In this document: piece after piece, positions 1 to 5,652 of the stretch | How positions within the stretch are numbered: position 1 is the first letter of the stretch | How the letters are laid out: every line of letters starts with the position of its first letter | Origin: JBQCEE01 sp051960575 | Lineage (GTDB): Bacteria > Actinomycetota > Actinomycetes > Mycobacteriales > Jatrophihabitantaceae | NCBI RefSeq assembly: GCF_051960575.1 | Contig: NZ_JBQCEE010000066.1 | Location: 1 to 19,840 of the forward strand | Reading direction: 5' to 3' | Length of the DNA: 19,840 bases | Program-made: the position numbers and the translations under genes | The notes under the pieces: generated by a model | Databases searched by the model: none | Told to the model about the DNA's origin: nothing | The model's input: the letters and a program-made list of their open reading frames with translations, nothing else

Positions 1-1
1 C

Positions 2-462
2 AAGAGCGCAGGGTGGGCCGTCGCCATTGGTGCCGCGCTGGTCGCCGTCGGGGGCTGCGGGCAGGACGGCGGATCAGCGGCGGCCCCGTCGGCGACGAGG
101 ACCGTCACCGTCACGGCGCCCGCCGCCAAGCCGTCCCCGCATCCTCGGCCGCACCATCGCAAGCCCCGTGCGTCGCACCGGCCGCAGGCATCGGCCCCGG
201 CGGCCACATCCCTCGACGTCGCAAGCGGCGGGCCCTACCGGGTCCCGAACTTTGTCGGCATGGATCTCGCGCAGGCGCAGTTGCTGCCTTTCAATGCGGC
301 TTCACCAACCTCGGGGTTGTGGATGCCTCGGGGCAGGGCCGCTCGGTCGACGACGGCGCCAAGTGGGTGGTGTGCCGGCAGAGCCTGCCTCCGGGCAGCG
401 AGGCGAGTGAGACCGGGCCGCCGCTGACGATGTACGCCGCGCACGCCGACGAGGGCTGCTGA
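2..462 (+). pseudogene. Frameshifted PASTA-like lipoprotein gene, 5' end outside window
   Basis: From base 2 the frame reads a hydrophobic signal segment ending in a lipobox-like VGGC, then a Pro/Ala/His/Lys-rich linker, then YRVPNFVGMDLAQAQ, which resembles the start of a PASTA-type repeat. Around 287-292 the homology jumps to another frame, which continues as CGFTNLGVVDASGQGR and VVCRQSLPPGSE and ends at the TGA at 460-462. The two halves fit the PASTA-like pattern of actinobacterial lipoproteins (VPN-x-VG-M...GF-x-NL...G-x-GR...V-C-x-Q-x-P-x-G). One lost base near the TTTC at 289-292 would join them. The product would be a membrane-anchored extracellular protein that may bind peptidoglycan or a surface ligand. 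Either the gene is inactivated or there is a sequencing error. The start codon lies upstream of the window. Confidence 0.66.
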
Positions 463-540
463 CCGCGCGTCACCGCCGGTCCGACCGGCTATGCCTTACG
501 CCTGCGGATTGTGGGAGAGCGCAAGCATCATCTCCTCGCT

Positions 541-651
541 CTCGTTGGCCGTGCGGGTGACCTCCAGGACATCGCCTTCCACGATGGCCCGCTGGATGAA
601 TTCGAGACGCTACGGCGGCACATCGCGGCCTTGCGAGCAGATCGTCGACCA
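541..651 (+). pseudogene. Remnant of a GntR-type regulator C-terminus
   Basis: The translation DIAFHDGPLDEFETLRRHIAAL closely matches the C-terminal tail of the intact GntR-type regulator at 1328-1675 (DIAFLDGLLDELESLRRQVAAY). The bases agree too: both carry GACATCGCCTTC. No winged-helix region lies upstream, so only the tail survives. It is in the same frame as the DUF3883-like gene that follows, which makes an artificial longer ORF starting at 511. It is probably the scar of a duplication or recombination between gntR copies. Confidence 0.6.
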
Positions 652-657
652 CCACGC

Positions 658-1248
658 ATGACGTCGACTCGCGCGGCCCGTAGCGCGCCAGCCACGCGCC
701 GTGGTTGGCTCGCGGCCGTGACCGCAGCGGACGACAGTTCTCCGGCCAAGATGCGCCGGACCGGCAACATCGGTCACCAGGTCGCCCTGGCCTACGAGCG
801 GCTGCGCGGCGCCACCGTGCTCGACGTGTCCGACCGGTACCCAGAGGTAGTGCGTCGGGCCCTCGATGAGGTCGGCGGGCGCGAGTGCTGGGGTCTGTCG
901 TGCGACCTGGTGTCCCGAACTTCGAGCGAGGTGCGCTTGATCGAGGTCAAGTCGCGCAGTCTCAGTGGGCCAGTGCCCGGGCTCAAGGACCGCCAGCGGG
1001 ACACTTTGCTTGCTGCCGGACCGGCGGGATGGCTCTACGTCGTCTGGAACACCCGGGAGCCCGCCCGGATCGAGCTGCGCGTCTTCGCCGACGCCGGGAA
1101 CCTGCCTTGGCAGAAGGTCGGCGCCCGGCCAGCGGCCACCGCGCTCGGGGACATCCGCAGCGAGGCCGAGTACCAACTCGATTACGACTTCGTGCGCGAG
1201 CGCGGCGTCCAGGTCGACCTCGACGGCCTGGACTTTGGCGGCTTCTGA
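658..1248 (+). CDS. DUF3883 / NO VEIN-like (PD-(D/E)XK-like) protein
   Basis: The core reads CDLVSRTSSEVRLIEVKSRS, then a GPV segment, a basic stretch (KDRQRD), and WLYVVWNTREPARIEL. This is the pattern of the DUF3883/NO VEIN C-terminal domain, whose D...(I)EVK arrangement resembles a PD-(D/E)XK nuclease core. Such domains usually sit at the end of helicases or in defence proteins; here the domain stands alone in about 196 residues, so it may be a detached C-terminal part. The frame is open back to a GTG at 511, but 541-651 is the tail of another gene, so I prefer the ATG at 658. There is no clear ribosome binding site. A decayed second copy of the core lies at 4990-5175. Activity is inferred from the motif only. 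Confidence 0.6.
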   Translation: MTSTRAARSAPATRRGWLAAVTAADDSSPAKMRRTGNIGHQVALAYERLRGATVLDVSDRYPEVVRRALDEVGGRECWGLSCDLVSRTSSEVRLIEVKSRSLSGPVPGLKDRQRDTLLAAGPAGWLYVVWNTREPARIELRVFADAGNLPWQKVGARPAATALGDIRSEAEYQLDYDFVRERGVQVDLDGLDFGGF

Positions 1249-1290
1249 CCTGGCAGCCAGGCGGGTCGTCAGGCGCACCAGCGATTTCCC

Positions 1291-1320
1291 TTGACAATAC
1301 TCCCTGACTGTTAGAACAAT
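1291..1320 (+). promoter_or_regulatory. Leaderless-type promoter for the GntR regulator
   Basis: A perfect TTGACA (-35, 1291-1296) is followed 18 bases later by AACAAT (-10, 1315-1320). The ATG at 1328 comes 7 bases after the -10 box, where transcription should begin, so the mRNA is probably leaderless. No Shine-Dalgarno sequence is present. Confidence 0.6.
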
Positions 1321-1327
1321 CCTAGGT

Positions 1328-1675
1328 ATGGCGATCACCGACGGCATCACGACGAAAATCCGTACCCGACTCGCGGCAAGGGAGTGGGAGGTCGATTCGC
1401 TGATCGACACCTTCGACCAGCTCCAGGCCACCTACCCCGACGTGCTCACAAACGTCTACCGGACACGGGCCGCGCTCGCGCCGCTGATCCACGAGGGACT
1501 CCTGGAGTCGGTCCAGGGCGTGGGCACCTACGTGCGCCGCATCCCGACATTGCGCGCGGCCGACGTGGCGGCACAGCGCGACATCGCCTTCCTCGACGGC
1601 CTGCTCGACGAACTAGAGAGCCTGCGACGGCAGGTCGCGGCCTACCGCGAGCATCTCGCCGAGCGCGTCGCCTGA
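1328..1675 (+). CDS. Small GntR-type winged-helix transcriptional regulator
   Basis: This 115-residue protein has a GntR-like winged helix in its first 70 residues. The recognition region contains LTNVYRTRAALAPLIHEGLL and the wing reads QGVGTYVRR, matching the usual GntR pattern in which a G-x-G-T-(Y/F)-V wing closes the domain. The last 40 residues form one amphipathic helix (DELESLRRQVAAYREHLAERV), probably a dimer interface. There is no room for a FadR- or HutC-type ligand domain, so it is closer in size to YtrA-type or mobile-element regulators. The start is fixed by the leaderless promoter just upstream. The target is unknown; autoregulation is plausible because the promoter abuts the gene. 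A tail fragment of a paralogue lies at 541-651. Confidence 0.78.
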   Translation: MAITDGITTKIRTRLAAREWEVDSLIDTFDQLQATYPDVLTNVYRTRAALAPLIHEGLLESVQGVGTYVRRIPTLRAADVAAQRDIAFLDGLLDELESLRRQVAAYREHLAERVA

Positions 1676-1693
1676 TGGCTCGCGCCGCACAAT

Positions 1694-1699
1694 TAGGGT
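1694..1699 (+). promoter_or_regulatory. Probable -10 box TAGGGT
   Basis: TAGGGT lies 7 bases before the ATG at 1707, the spacing of a leaderless actinobacterial start. I see no convincing -35 box. It would drive the broken ORF that follows. Confidence 0.35.
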
Positions 1700-1706
1700 G
1701 CGCGGC

Positions 1707-2123
1707 ATGAGCAGGCGAAGCCGGGGCAGGCGGGACGCCCAGTCGAAGACGAGCGCGCCGATTGCGGGGCGTCCGGGTCAGGGGCCGATGATTCGGCGGA
1801 CGGGCGAACCGCTCCACCGATCCCGTTGTGTCGAGAGCCGTGGCTGCTGGCAGTCAACCGTGGTACGACGCCTGTCCCGCCTGCGGGGCCGGGATCTTCG
1901 AGGAGGCCGGCACCGGCTGCTGTAACGCCCTGGTGGCCGAATGCGACGGCGCCGTTGATGCGGTGCCGGTCGACTGGGAGGCCGTCGAGTCCGACGAGGA
2001 GTCCGACCGGCTGTCCGACCTCGTGGTGCGGCCGCCTGGTACCAGGACACCGGTGAGCCCGCGCCGAGTGAGTACAGCCCCGAGGCTGGGCCGAAGCGCT
2101 GCCGCTGCGAGCCGGTGTCGTGA
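1707..2123 (+). pseudogene. Frameshifted small zinc-ribbon-like gene
   Basis: No single frame covers this stretch, but coding-like segments follow one another. An ATG at 1707 opens a basic segment. A second frame (GTG at 1828) reads WYDACPACGAGIFEEAGTGCC, a CxxC...CC pattern like a zinc ribbon, followed by an acidic tail (DWEAVESDEESDRLSDLVV). Near 2015-2030 the sense passes to a third frame, reading AAWYQDTGEPAPSEYSPEAG and KRCRCEPVS, and stops at the TGA at 2121-2123. That stop overlaps the GTG of the next ORF, as in an operon. I do not recognise the family. It looks like one small gene broken by two frameshifts; sequencing error is the alternative. Confidence 0.4.
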
Positions 2124-2404
2124 CGACGCCGGATCAGGCGCCGTTCGCAGTCATGGTCACCTGGACCACGGTCGACCGTGACAACCAGCCGGTGGCCTAG
2201 GGGCGGCAGATCGTCGGCCGAGGCTGCGTGCGCTGCGCGCTGGACGTCGGCTCGTCCGCGATGGGCCTGCCGGACCTCATCGACCCTGACTACCCGCCGC
2301 CCTGGGTGCCCGCGCATGCAAACGATTGTGGCGTAACCGCTATCGAGGAGGCCGCCGAGGCAGCCGGCGAAGAGCCGAACTTCGGCGGCGCATGGCCCCT
2401 GTGA
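2120..2404 (+). pseudogene. Small conserved-looking ORF with an internal TAG
   Basis: A GTG at 2120, overlapping the preceding stop, opens a frame reading MVTWTTVDRDNQPVA. It hits TAG at 2198-2200 and continues as GRQIVGRGCVRCALDVGSSA, LIDPDYPPPWVPAHANDCG and AIEEAAEAAGEEPNFGGAWPL to a TGA at 2402-2404. The read-through product would be 94 residues. Composition and codon use after the TAG still look coding, and the two halves read as one protein, so this is most likely a recent nonsense mutation. One base change would restore CAG or GAG. A CxxC is present. The family is unknown; small Cys-containing proteins of this type are common in actinomycete accessory regions. Confidence 0.45.
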
Positions 2405-2518
2405 GACAACATCGCCAGCTTTTGGTACCTCTAGGCATCGGGAACGGCCCCGCCCGCAGATTGAACCTGGCAGGTTCGAGTTAGGAAGTTGGGAGAGAGA
2501 TCGGCGACCATCGAGGGC

Positions 2519-3556
2519 GTGAGCGACAGCCCCCGGATCGACTGGTCCACCGTCGAGTTCAGCGACATCCGCCTCGACGCCCCGGCGGGCACGCCCATGC
2601 ACCTGGCCGAGTTCATCTGCGCCGCGAACGCTGCGCCGATGCGCGGCGGCACCCTCACCACCGCCGGGCGCGACACCCGGGTCGGCGGCTTCCTGGCCGA
2701 GGCGGTCGGCCGCACCCACGGTGTCGTCGAGACCTACCCGGCCGAGCGATACCCGCTGCTCGTCCCCGACACCGGGCTGGGGTCCGGGCAGACCGGCACC
2801 GTCGGCATCGCCTTCGAGCAGTGGCTGCGGCTGCGCACCGACCCCGAGCCGCAGTTCCCCGAGGTCGCCGCCGGGATGCGGACCGTGGCCCGGCACGCCC
2901 CCGCCCTGGCCAAGACCATCGACCGGGTGGGCGAGGCGCTGCCGCTGCTGAGCGCCGACCCTGACCGGCTCGCCCGGGTCGCCATCGTGCTGGGCTGGGT
3001 GGTGCCGTTCTACCGCAGGCTCGGGCTCTGGGACGGCTCCCCGCTGGCCGCGCTCGCCGCTCGCCGCCGCGCCGTCACCGTCGGCGACCTGCTCGCCGCC
3101 GTCCCGGCCGTGCTCGTCGACCAGCTCCGCGCGATCACCGCGCTCGCCGAACAGCAGCTGCTCCCCCGGCTCGCCGCCGCCGCCACCCTACGGCAGCCGC
3201 TGTTGCTCCACCGGGCCCCGCTCGCGGCCGAGGGCGACCTGCTGGTCGACGACCTGCTGCTCGACCTCAAGGCCGGGGTCGGCGCCCGGACCGACACCGG
3301 CGGCCGGCGTTGGGCGATCCGGCCCGAGCACGTCCGCCAGCTCGTCGGCTACGCCCTGCTCGCCCCACCGGAGTGGGGCGTGCGCCGCATCGGCGTCTAC
3401 GCCGCCCGCTACGGGCTGACCTGGACCGCCGAGCTAGAGCCGCTGCTGGCCGACCTGTCCGGCCTCACCGGCACCCTCGACGACTGGCGCGCCGCCTTCG
3501 CCCACCTCTGGCACGACTACACGCCGCCGCGCCGTGGCGCGAGCCTCTCGGGCTAG
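2519..3556 (+). CDS. PD-(D/E)XK nuclease-like protein
   Basis: The protein has 345 residues from the GTG at 2519; a TTG at 2489 would add ten. The N-terminal half carries GTVGIAFEQWLRLR, like the conserved G-x-A-F-(D/E)-x-x-L-R helix of uncharacterised PD-(D/E)XK proteins. The C-terminal half carries the core: AEGDLLVDDLLLDLKAG (D, then D-x-K), then RPEHVRQLVGYALL, where Q and Y sit as in RecB-type nucleases, and VRRIGVYAARYGLTW as the closing strand. No helicase or phage terminase signature is seen. The start is uncertain because neither candidate has a well-spaced ribosome binding site. Its stop shares the bases CTAG (3553-3556) with the stop of the facing minus-strand gene. Nuclease activity is inferred; a DNA-processing or defence role would fit the surroundings. 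Confidence 0.7.
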   Translation: MSDSPRIDWSTVEFSDIRLDAPAGTPMHLAEFICAANAAPMRGGTLTTAGRDTRVGGFLAEAVGRTHGVVETYPAERYPLLVPDTGLGSGQTGTVGIAFEQWLRLRTDPEPQFPEVAAGMRTVARHAPALAKTIDRVGEALPLLSADPDRLARVAIVLGWVVPFYRRLGLWDGSPLAALAARRRAVTVGDLLAAVPAVLVDQLRAITALAEQQLLPRLAAAATLRQPLLLHRAPLAAEGDLLVDDLLLDLKAGVGARTDTGGRRWAIRPEHVRQLVGYALLAPPEWGVRRIGVYAARYGLTWTAELEPLLADLSGLTGTLDDWRAAFAHLWHDYTPPRRGASLSG

Positions 3557-3840
3557 TTGGAACTGACGGATGACAGCAGCTCCAGGATCCCGTTCTTGCC
3601 CGACACAGCCCACACATTGCGGTCGTTCTTGGTCGCCCTCTCCGAGAAGACGGAACCGGTCCAGCGGCCAGAGTCCGACCAGGGCGTCCGCAGCCATACC
3701 GCCCAGATGATGCCGACGTCATGGGTGAACACGTCGCGGATGATGTTGCCGCCGTCGTACACAGCCATCTCGTGCGTCCAGCCGTGGGCGAGCGCGCGGC
3801 CGATGACGTTGGAGCGCTGGGCGTGGGGTGCTGAGGGCAT
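3553..3840 (-). CDS. Hypothetical protein, second gene of a minus-strand pair
   Basis: The 95-residue product is rich in Trp, with segments reading GNIIRDVFTHDVGIIWAVWL, WSDSGRWTGSVF and KNDRNVWAVSGKNGILELL. No signal peptide is evident; the Trp-rich centre looks like beta structure rather than a membrane span. The start is well supported: GGAG lies seven bases before the ATG at 3840. It begins 25 bases after the stop of the larger upstream gene, so both are probably one transcript from the promoter at 4404-4432. The stop overlaps that of the convergent nuclease-like gene. I do not recognise the family. The pairing with the 3865-4398 product suggests that they act together, but nothing in the sequence says how. 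Confidence 0.65.
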   Translation of the reverse strand: MPSAPHAQRSNVIGRALAHGWTHEMAVYDGGNIIRDVFTHDVGIIWAVWLRTPWSDSGRWTGSVFSERATKNDRNVWAVSGKNGILELLSSVSSN

Positions 3841-3864
3841 CGAAATCTCCTGTGATCGCTTGCG

Positions 3865-4398
3865 TCAGGGCATGCGGTTGAACTGGGACACGACGCGGGC
3901 GACGAAGTCCACGGCGGCCTGGCTGTTCAGGTCGGTCGAGGGGTAGCGGCCGGAGGACTTCACCAGCTCGCTATGCGCCGGCAGCGCGACGCGAGACCGG
4001 ACGTAGGTAAACGTCGAGGAATTGAAGAAGCCCGCGTTGACGCCGTCGGCGCGAAGTACGCGCATGTAGGTCCGGGCGCCAGGCTGCGAAGAGCGCGCAA
4101 CCGGCTCCTCCAATGTGTAGCCGAGGTCCTGGAGCTTGCCGATCAGGCTGTGACGCCATTGGGCGTCGGCCGGGTTGAAATCGTCCCAGCGCCGCATCAT
4201 CGCCAATAGGGCGTCGAACTCGCTCGACTTGTCGCTGTCGGCCCCGCGAGGCACCGCCTCAACCTCGCCTCGCAGGGCGGCGTATGCAGCTTCGAGCTCG
4301 AAGATCCACTTTGCCGCGTCGGCGGGCTTGGTCAGCTTTGCCGGTACCGAGACACTGAACTGCACCGGCATTCTCCGTCCGTTTGTCGTTGTCGACAT
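3865..4398 (-). CDS. Hypothetical protein, first gene of a minus-strand pair
   Basis: The product has 177 residues from the ATG at 4398. The N-terminus reads FSVSVPAKLTKPADAAKWIF, and the middle is helical and charged (MMRRWDDFNPADAQWRHSLIGKL). The C-terminal half (ARTYMRVLRADGVNAGFFNS, then VALPAHSELVKSSGRYPST) looks mixed alpha/beta, and the end is an amphipathic helix. There is no signal peptide and no recognised domain. I chose 4398 because a TTGACA/GACCCT promoter places the transcript start there. Other starts are 4371, which has GGAG only two bases away, and 4422, which would overlap the promoter. A perfect inverted repeat covers the -35 box, so the pair is probably repressed, perhaps by its own product. 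Function unknown. Confidence 0.65.
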   Translation of the reverse strand: MSTTTNGRRMPVQFSVSVPAKLTKPADAAKWIFELEAAYAALRGEVEAVPRGADSDKSSEFDALLAMMRRWDDFNPADAQWRHSLIGKLQDLGYTLEEPVARSSQPGARTYMRVLRADGVNAGFFNSSTFTYVRSRVALPAHSELVKSSGRYPSTDLNSQAAVDFVARVVSQFNRMP

Positions 4399-4403
4399 AC
4401 AGA

Positions 4404-4432
4404 AGGGTCGTCGAGCTGACACCGTTTGTCAA
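4404..4432 (-). promoter_or_regulatory. Promoter with an overlapping palindromic operator
   Basis: On the minus strand TTGACA (4432-4427) and GACCCT (4409-4404) are 17 bases apart, with the ATG at 4398 five bases beyond. The perfect inverted repeat TGACA-N5-TGTCA at 4417-4431 overlaps the -35 box, as expected for a repressor site. A looser GTTTG...CAAAC pair extends into 4424-4450. Confidence 0.55.
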
Positions 4433-4542
4433 CATCAGCAAACGTCAAACCGGAGCGGCGAATGCGCGCCGCGAAGTCCGGCGACGTAGACGCCGTGTGC
4501 AGCAATGACACCTCAGCGGCGGGAGGGGACTGATGGTTCCGC

Positions 4543-4911
4543 TCAGTCGTCGAATGGCCAGCGGGCCCCAGTTCGGCGGACCGTATCAACGATTGCCTGT
4601 TGCGCCGCTGCCAGCGAAACATTGGCCGCCGATACCTCGCCATCCGTCGTCACGGCCAGGATGCGATGGTCGTAGGAACGTCCGCCGTCGCTCGGCGCGA
4701 CTTGGTCGTTCAGGACATACCACCCGCGCGTCCGCCAACCCTCCTTGTATGTGTGTGGCCAGCCCTGGGAGGCGGCCCATTGGCCGAACTTTCGTGCCAG
4801 CTCTTCGACAGCGAGCCTCTCGGCCTGTGCCGTTGACGCTCGTTCCTGCTCGCGTCGCATCTGGTCACGCTCGCGTTGTGCCTGCCTTGCAGCCTCGTCA
4901 TTGATACCCAC
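4543..4911 (-). CDS. Small protein with an N-terminal coiled coil
   Basis: The 122-residue protein starts with a highly charged helix (residues 5-40, AARQAQRERDQMRREQERAS) predicted to form a coiled coil. A compact domain follows with GWPHTYKEGWRTRGWYVL, then YDHRILAVTTDGEVSA, and it ends in an acidic WPFDD. The GTG start at 4911 has GGAG about nine bases upstream. The aromatic- and Gly-rich centre looks like a small beta domain. It is transcribed in the same direction as the 3553-4398 pair, but about 145 bases separate them and the pair has its own promoter, so it is likely a separate unit. I do not recognise the family. Confidence 0.6.
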   Translation of the reverse strand: MGINDEAARQAQRERDQMRREQERASTAQAERLAVEELARKFGQWAASQGWPHTYKEGWRTRGWYVLNDQVAPSDGGRSYDHRILAVTTDGEVSAANVSLAAAQQAIVDTVRRTGARWPFDD

Positions 4912-4989
4912 GGCGCGAGCCTCCGTACGAACCGTCGTGAGCGGCGATCTTCTCGCATCGAGGACCGCCAGCCAATCGGAATCTCGATC

Positions 4990-5175
4990 CGTCGGGAGTG
5001 GAGGTGCCTCGTCGCGTCGTGCGACCTAATGCCCGGGTCGCCTAGCGAGATGCGGCTGATCGAGGTGAAGTCACGCAGCCTCAGCGGGCCCGTCCCAGAC
5101 TCACGATCGTCAGCTCGACACTCTCAAGGCGGCTTGACCAGCCAGGTGGCTCTGCGTCGTATGGAACACGCTGAC
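4990..5175 (+). pseudogene. Decayed second copy of the DUF3883-like core
   Basis: In one frame this reads CDLMPGSPSEMRLIEVKSRS followed by LSGPVP, almost identical to residues CDLVSRTSSEVRLIEVKSRS and LSGPVP of the gene at 658-1248. The DNA matches further, to the segment for LYVVWNT (GTCGT.TGGAACAC near 5157-5169), although the frame is lost after GPVP. No start or stop fits a complete gene. Mismatches show it is an old copy or a related gene, not a recent exact duplication. Nothing else recognisable lies in 4912-4989. Confidence 0.65.
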
Positions 5176-5231
5176 TTGATGACATGCAGTCCCGGTTCGT
5201 TCCAAAGGTTACTGGCGACCGCGACATGCCC

Positions 5232-5237
5232 TACGGT
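5232..5237 (+). promoter_or_regulatory. Probable -10 box TACGGT
   Basis: TACGGT lies six bases before the ATG at 5244, giving a likely leaderless transcript. The -35 region (TTACTG, 5209-5214) is weak. Confidence 0.35.
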
Positions 5238-5243
5238 TCTGCC

Positions 5244-5597
5244 ATGCGTGGTAGGTCATTGGGGCTTCGTCATAGGCACTTGCAAGCAGCCACAGCTGCT
5301 GCCGTCTTCATGGCGTGCTTCATAGCGCTGCCCGAAACCGCCGCTGTCGCCGTGACGAGCTGCAACAACAACCAGCTCATCATCAACGACGTGTTCAACC
5401 TGGGACCTGCCTACGCTCGCAAACACGTCACGATAAATTTCTCGTCCACACTCGTCACCGGCGGGGATAACTACGTCACTGACAGTCTGTACGACGAACG
5501 GAAGCTGACAGTGGCTGAGATCGGCAAGATCGTCGGGTACTCGCCGGCCACCGTCTACCGCCACATCCGCACCACCTCGGCAGCGCAGAGCGGGTAG
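5244..5597 (+). CDS. Chimeric ORF: secreted-protein N-terminus joined to a recombinase tail
   Basis: The first 40 residues after the ATG at 5244 look like a Sec signal peptide: basic start (RGRSLGLRHRH), hydrophobic core (AATAAAVFMACFIALP) and an Ala-x-Ala-type cleavage region. A short exported segment follows (SCNNNQLIINDVFNLGPAY) reaching about residue 78. From 5484 the frame reads like a different protein: LYDERKLTVAEIGKIVGYSP, ATVYRHI, which is the C-terminal helix-turn-helix of serine resolvases and invertases. A signal peptide leading into a resolvase HTH makes no known biological sense, so I read this as the join of two unrelated genes. The ORF may still be transcribed from its promoter-like upstream region; a working product is unlikely. 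Confidence 0.45.
   Translation: MRGRSLGLRHRHLQAATAAAVFMACFIALPETAAVAVTSCNNNQLIINDVFNLGPAYARKHVTINFSSTLVTGGDNYVTDSLYDERKLTVAEIGKIVGYSPATVYRHIRTTSAAQSG
5484..5597 (+). pseudogene. C-terminal helix-turn-helix remnant of a serine recombinase
   Basis: LTVAEIGKIVGYSPATVYRH matches the HTH of the resolvase/invertase family, in which (L/Y)(D/T)...TVAEIG..LGVSR.TVYR.L is usual. The catalytic N-terminal domain with its serine is absent upstream in every frame. It is a likely relic of a transposon or inversion system and sits 56 bases from the 3' end of hsdR. Confidence 0.65.
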
Positions 5598-5652
5598 GCC
5601 CCTTTGTCATTAGGCCGGCAGGGACACGCCGTGACGCCCGATCACTGTGGAG

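Noticed and set aside
2461..2490. GGTTCGAG resembling a tRNA T-loop, hinting at a tRNA or an att site
   Set aside because: The flanking bases do not form a 5-pair T stem, there is no acceptor stem or CCA, and no anticodon arm lies upstream.
5598..5652. Terminator between the recombinase scar and hsdR
   Set aside because: No stable stem could be found by eye in these 55 bases.
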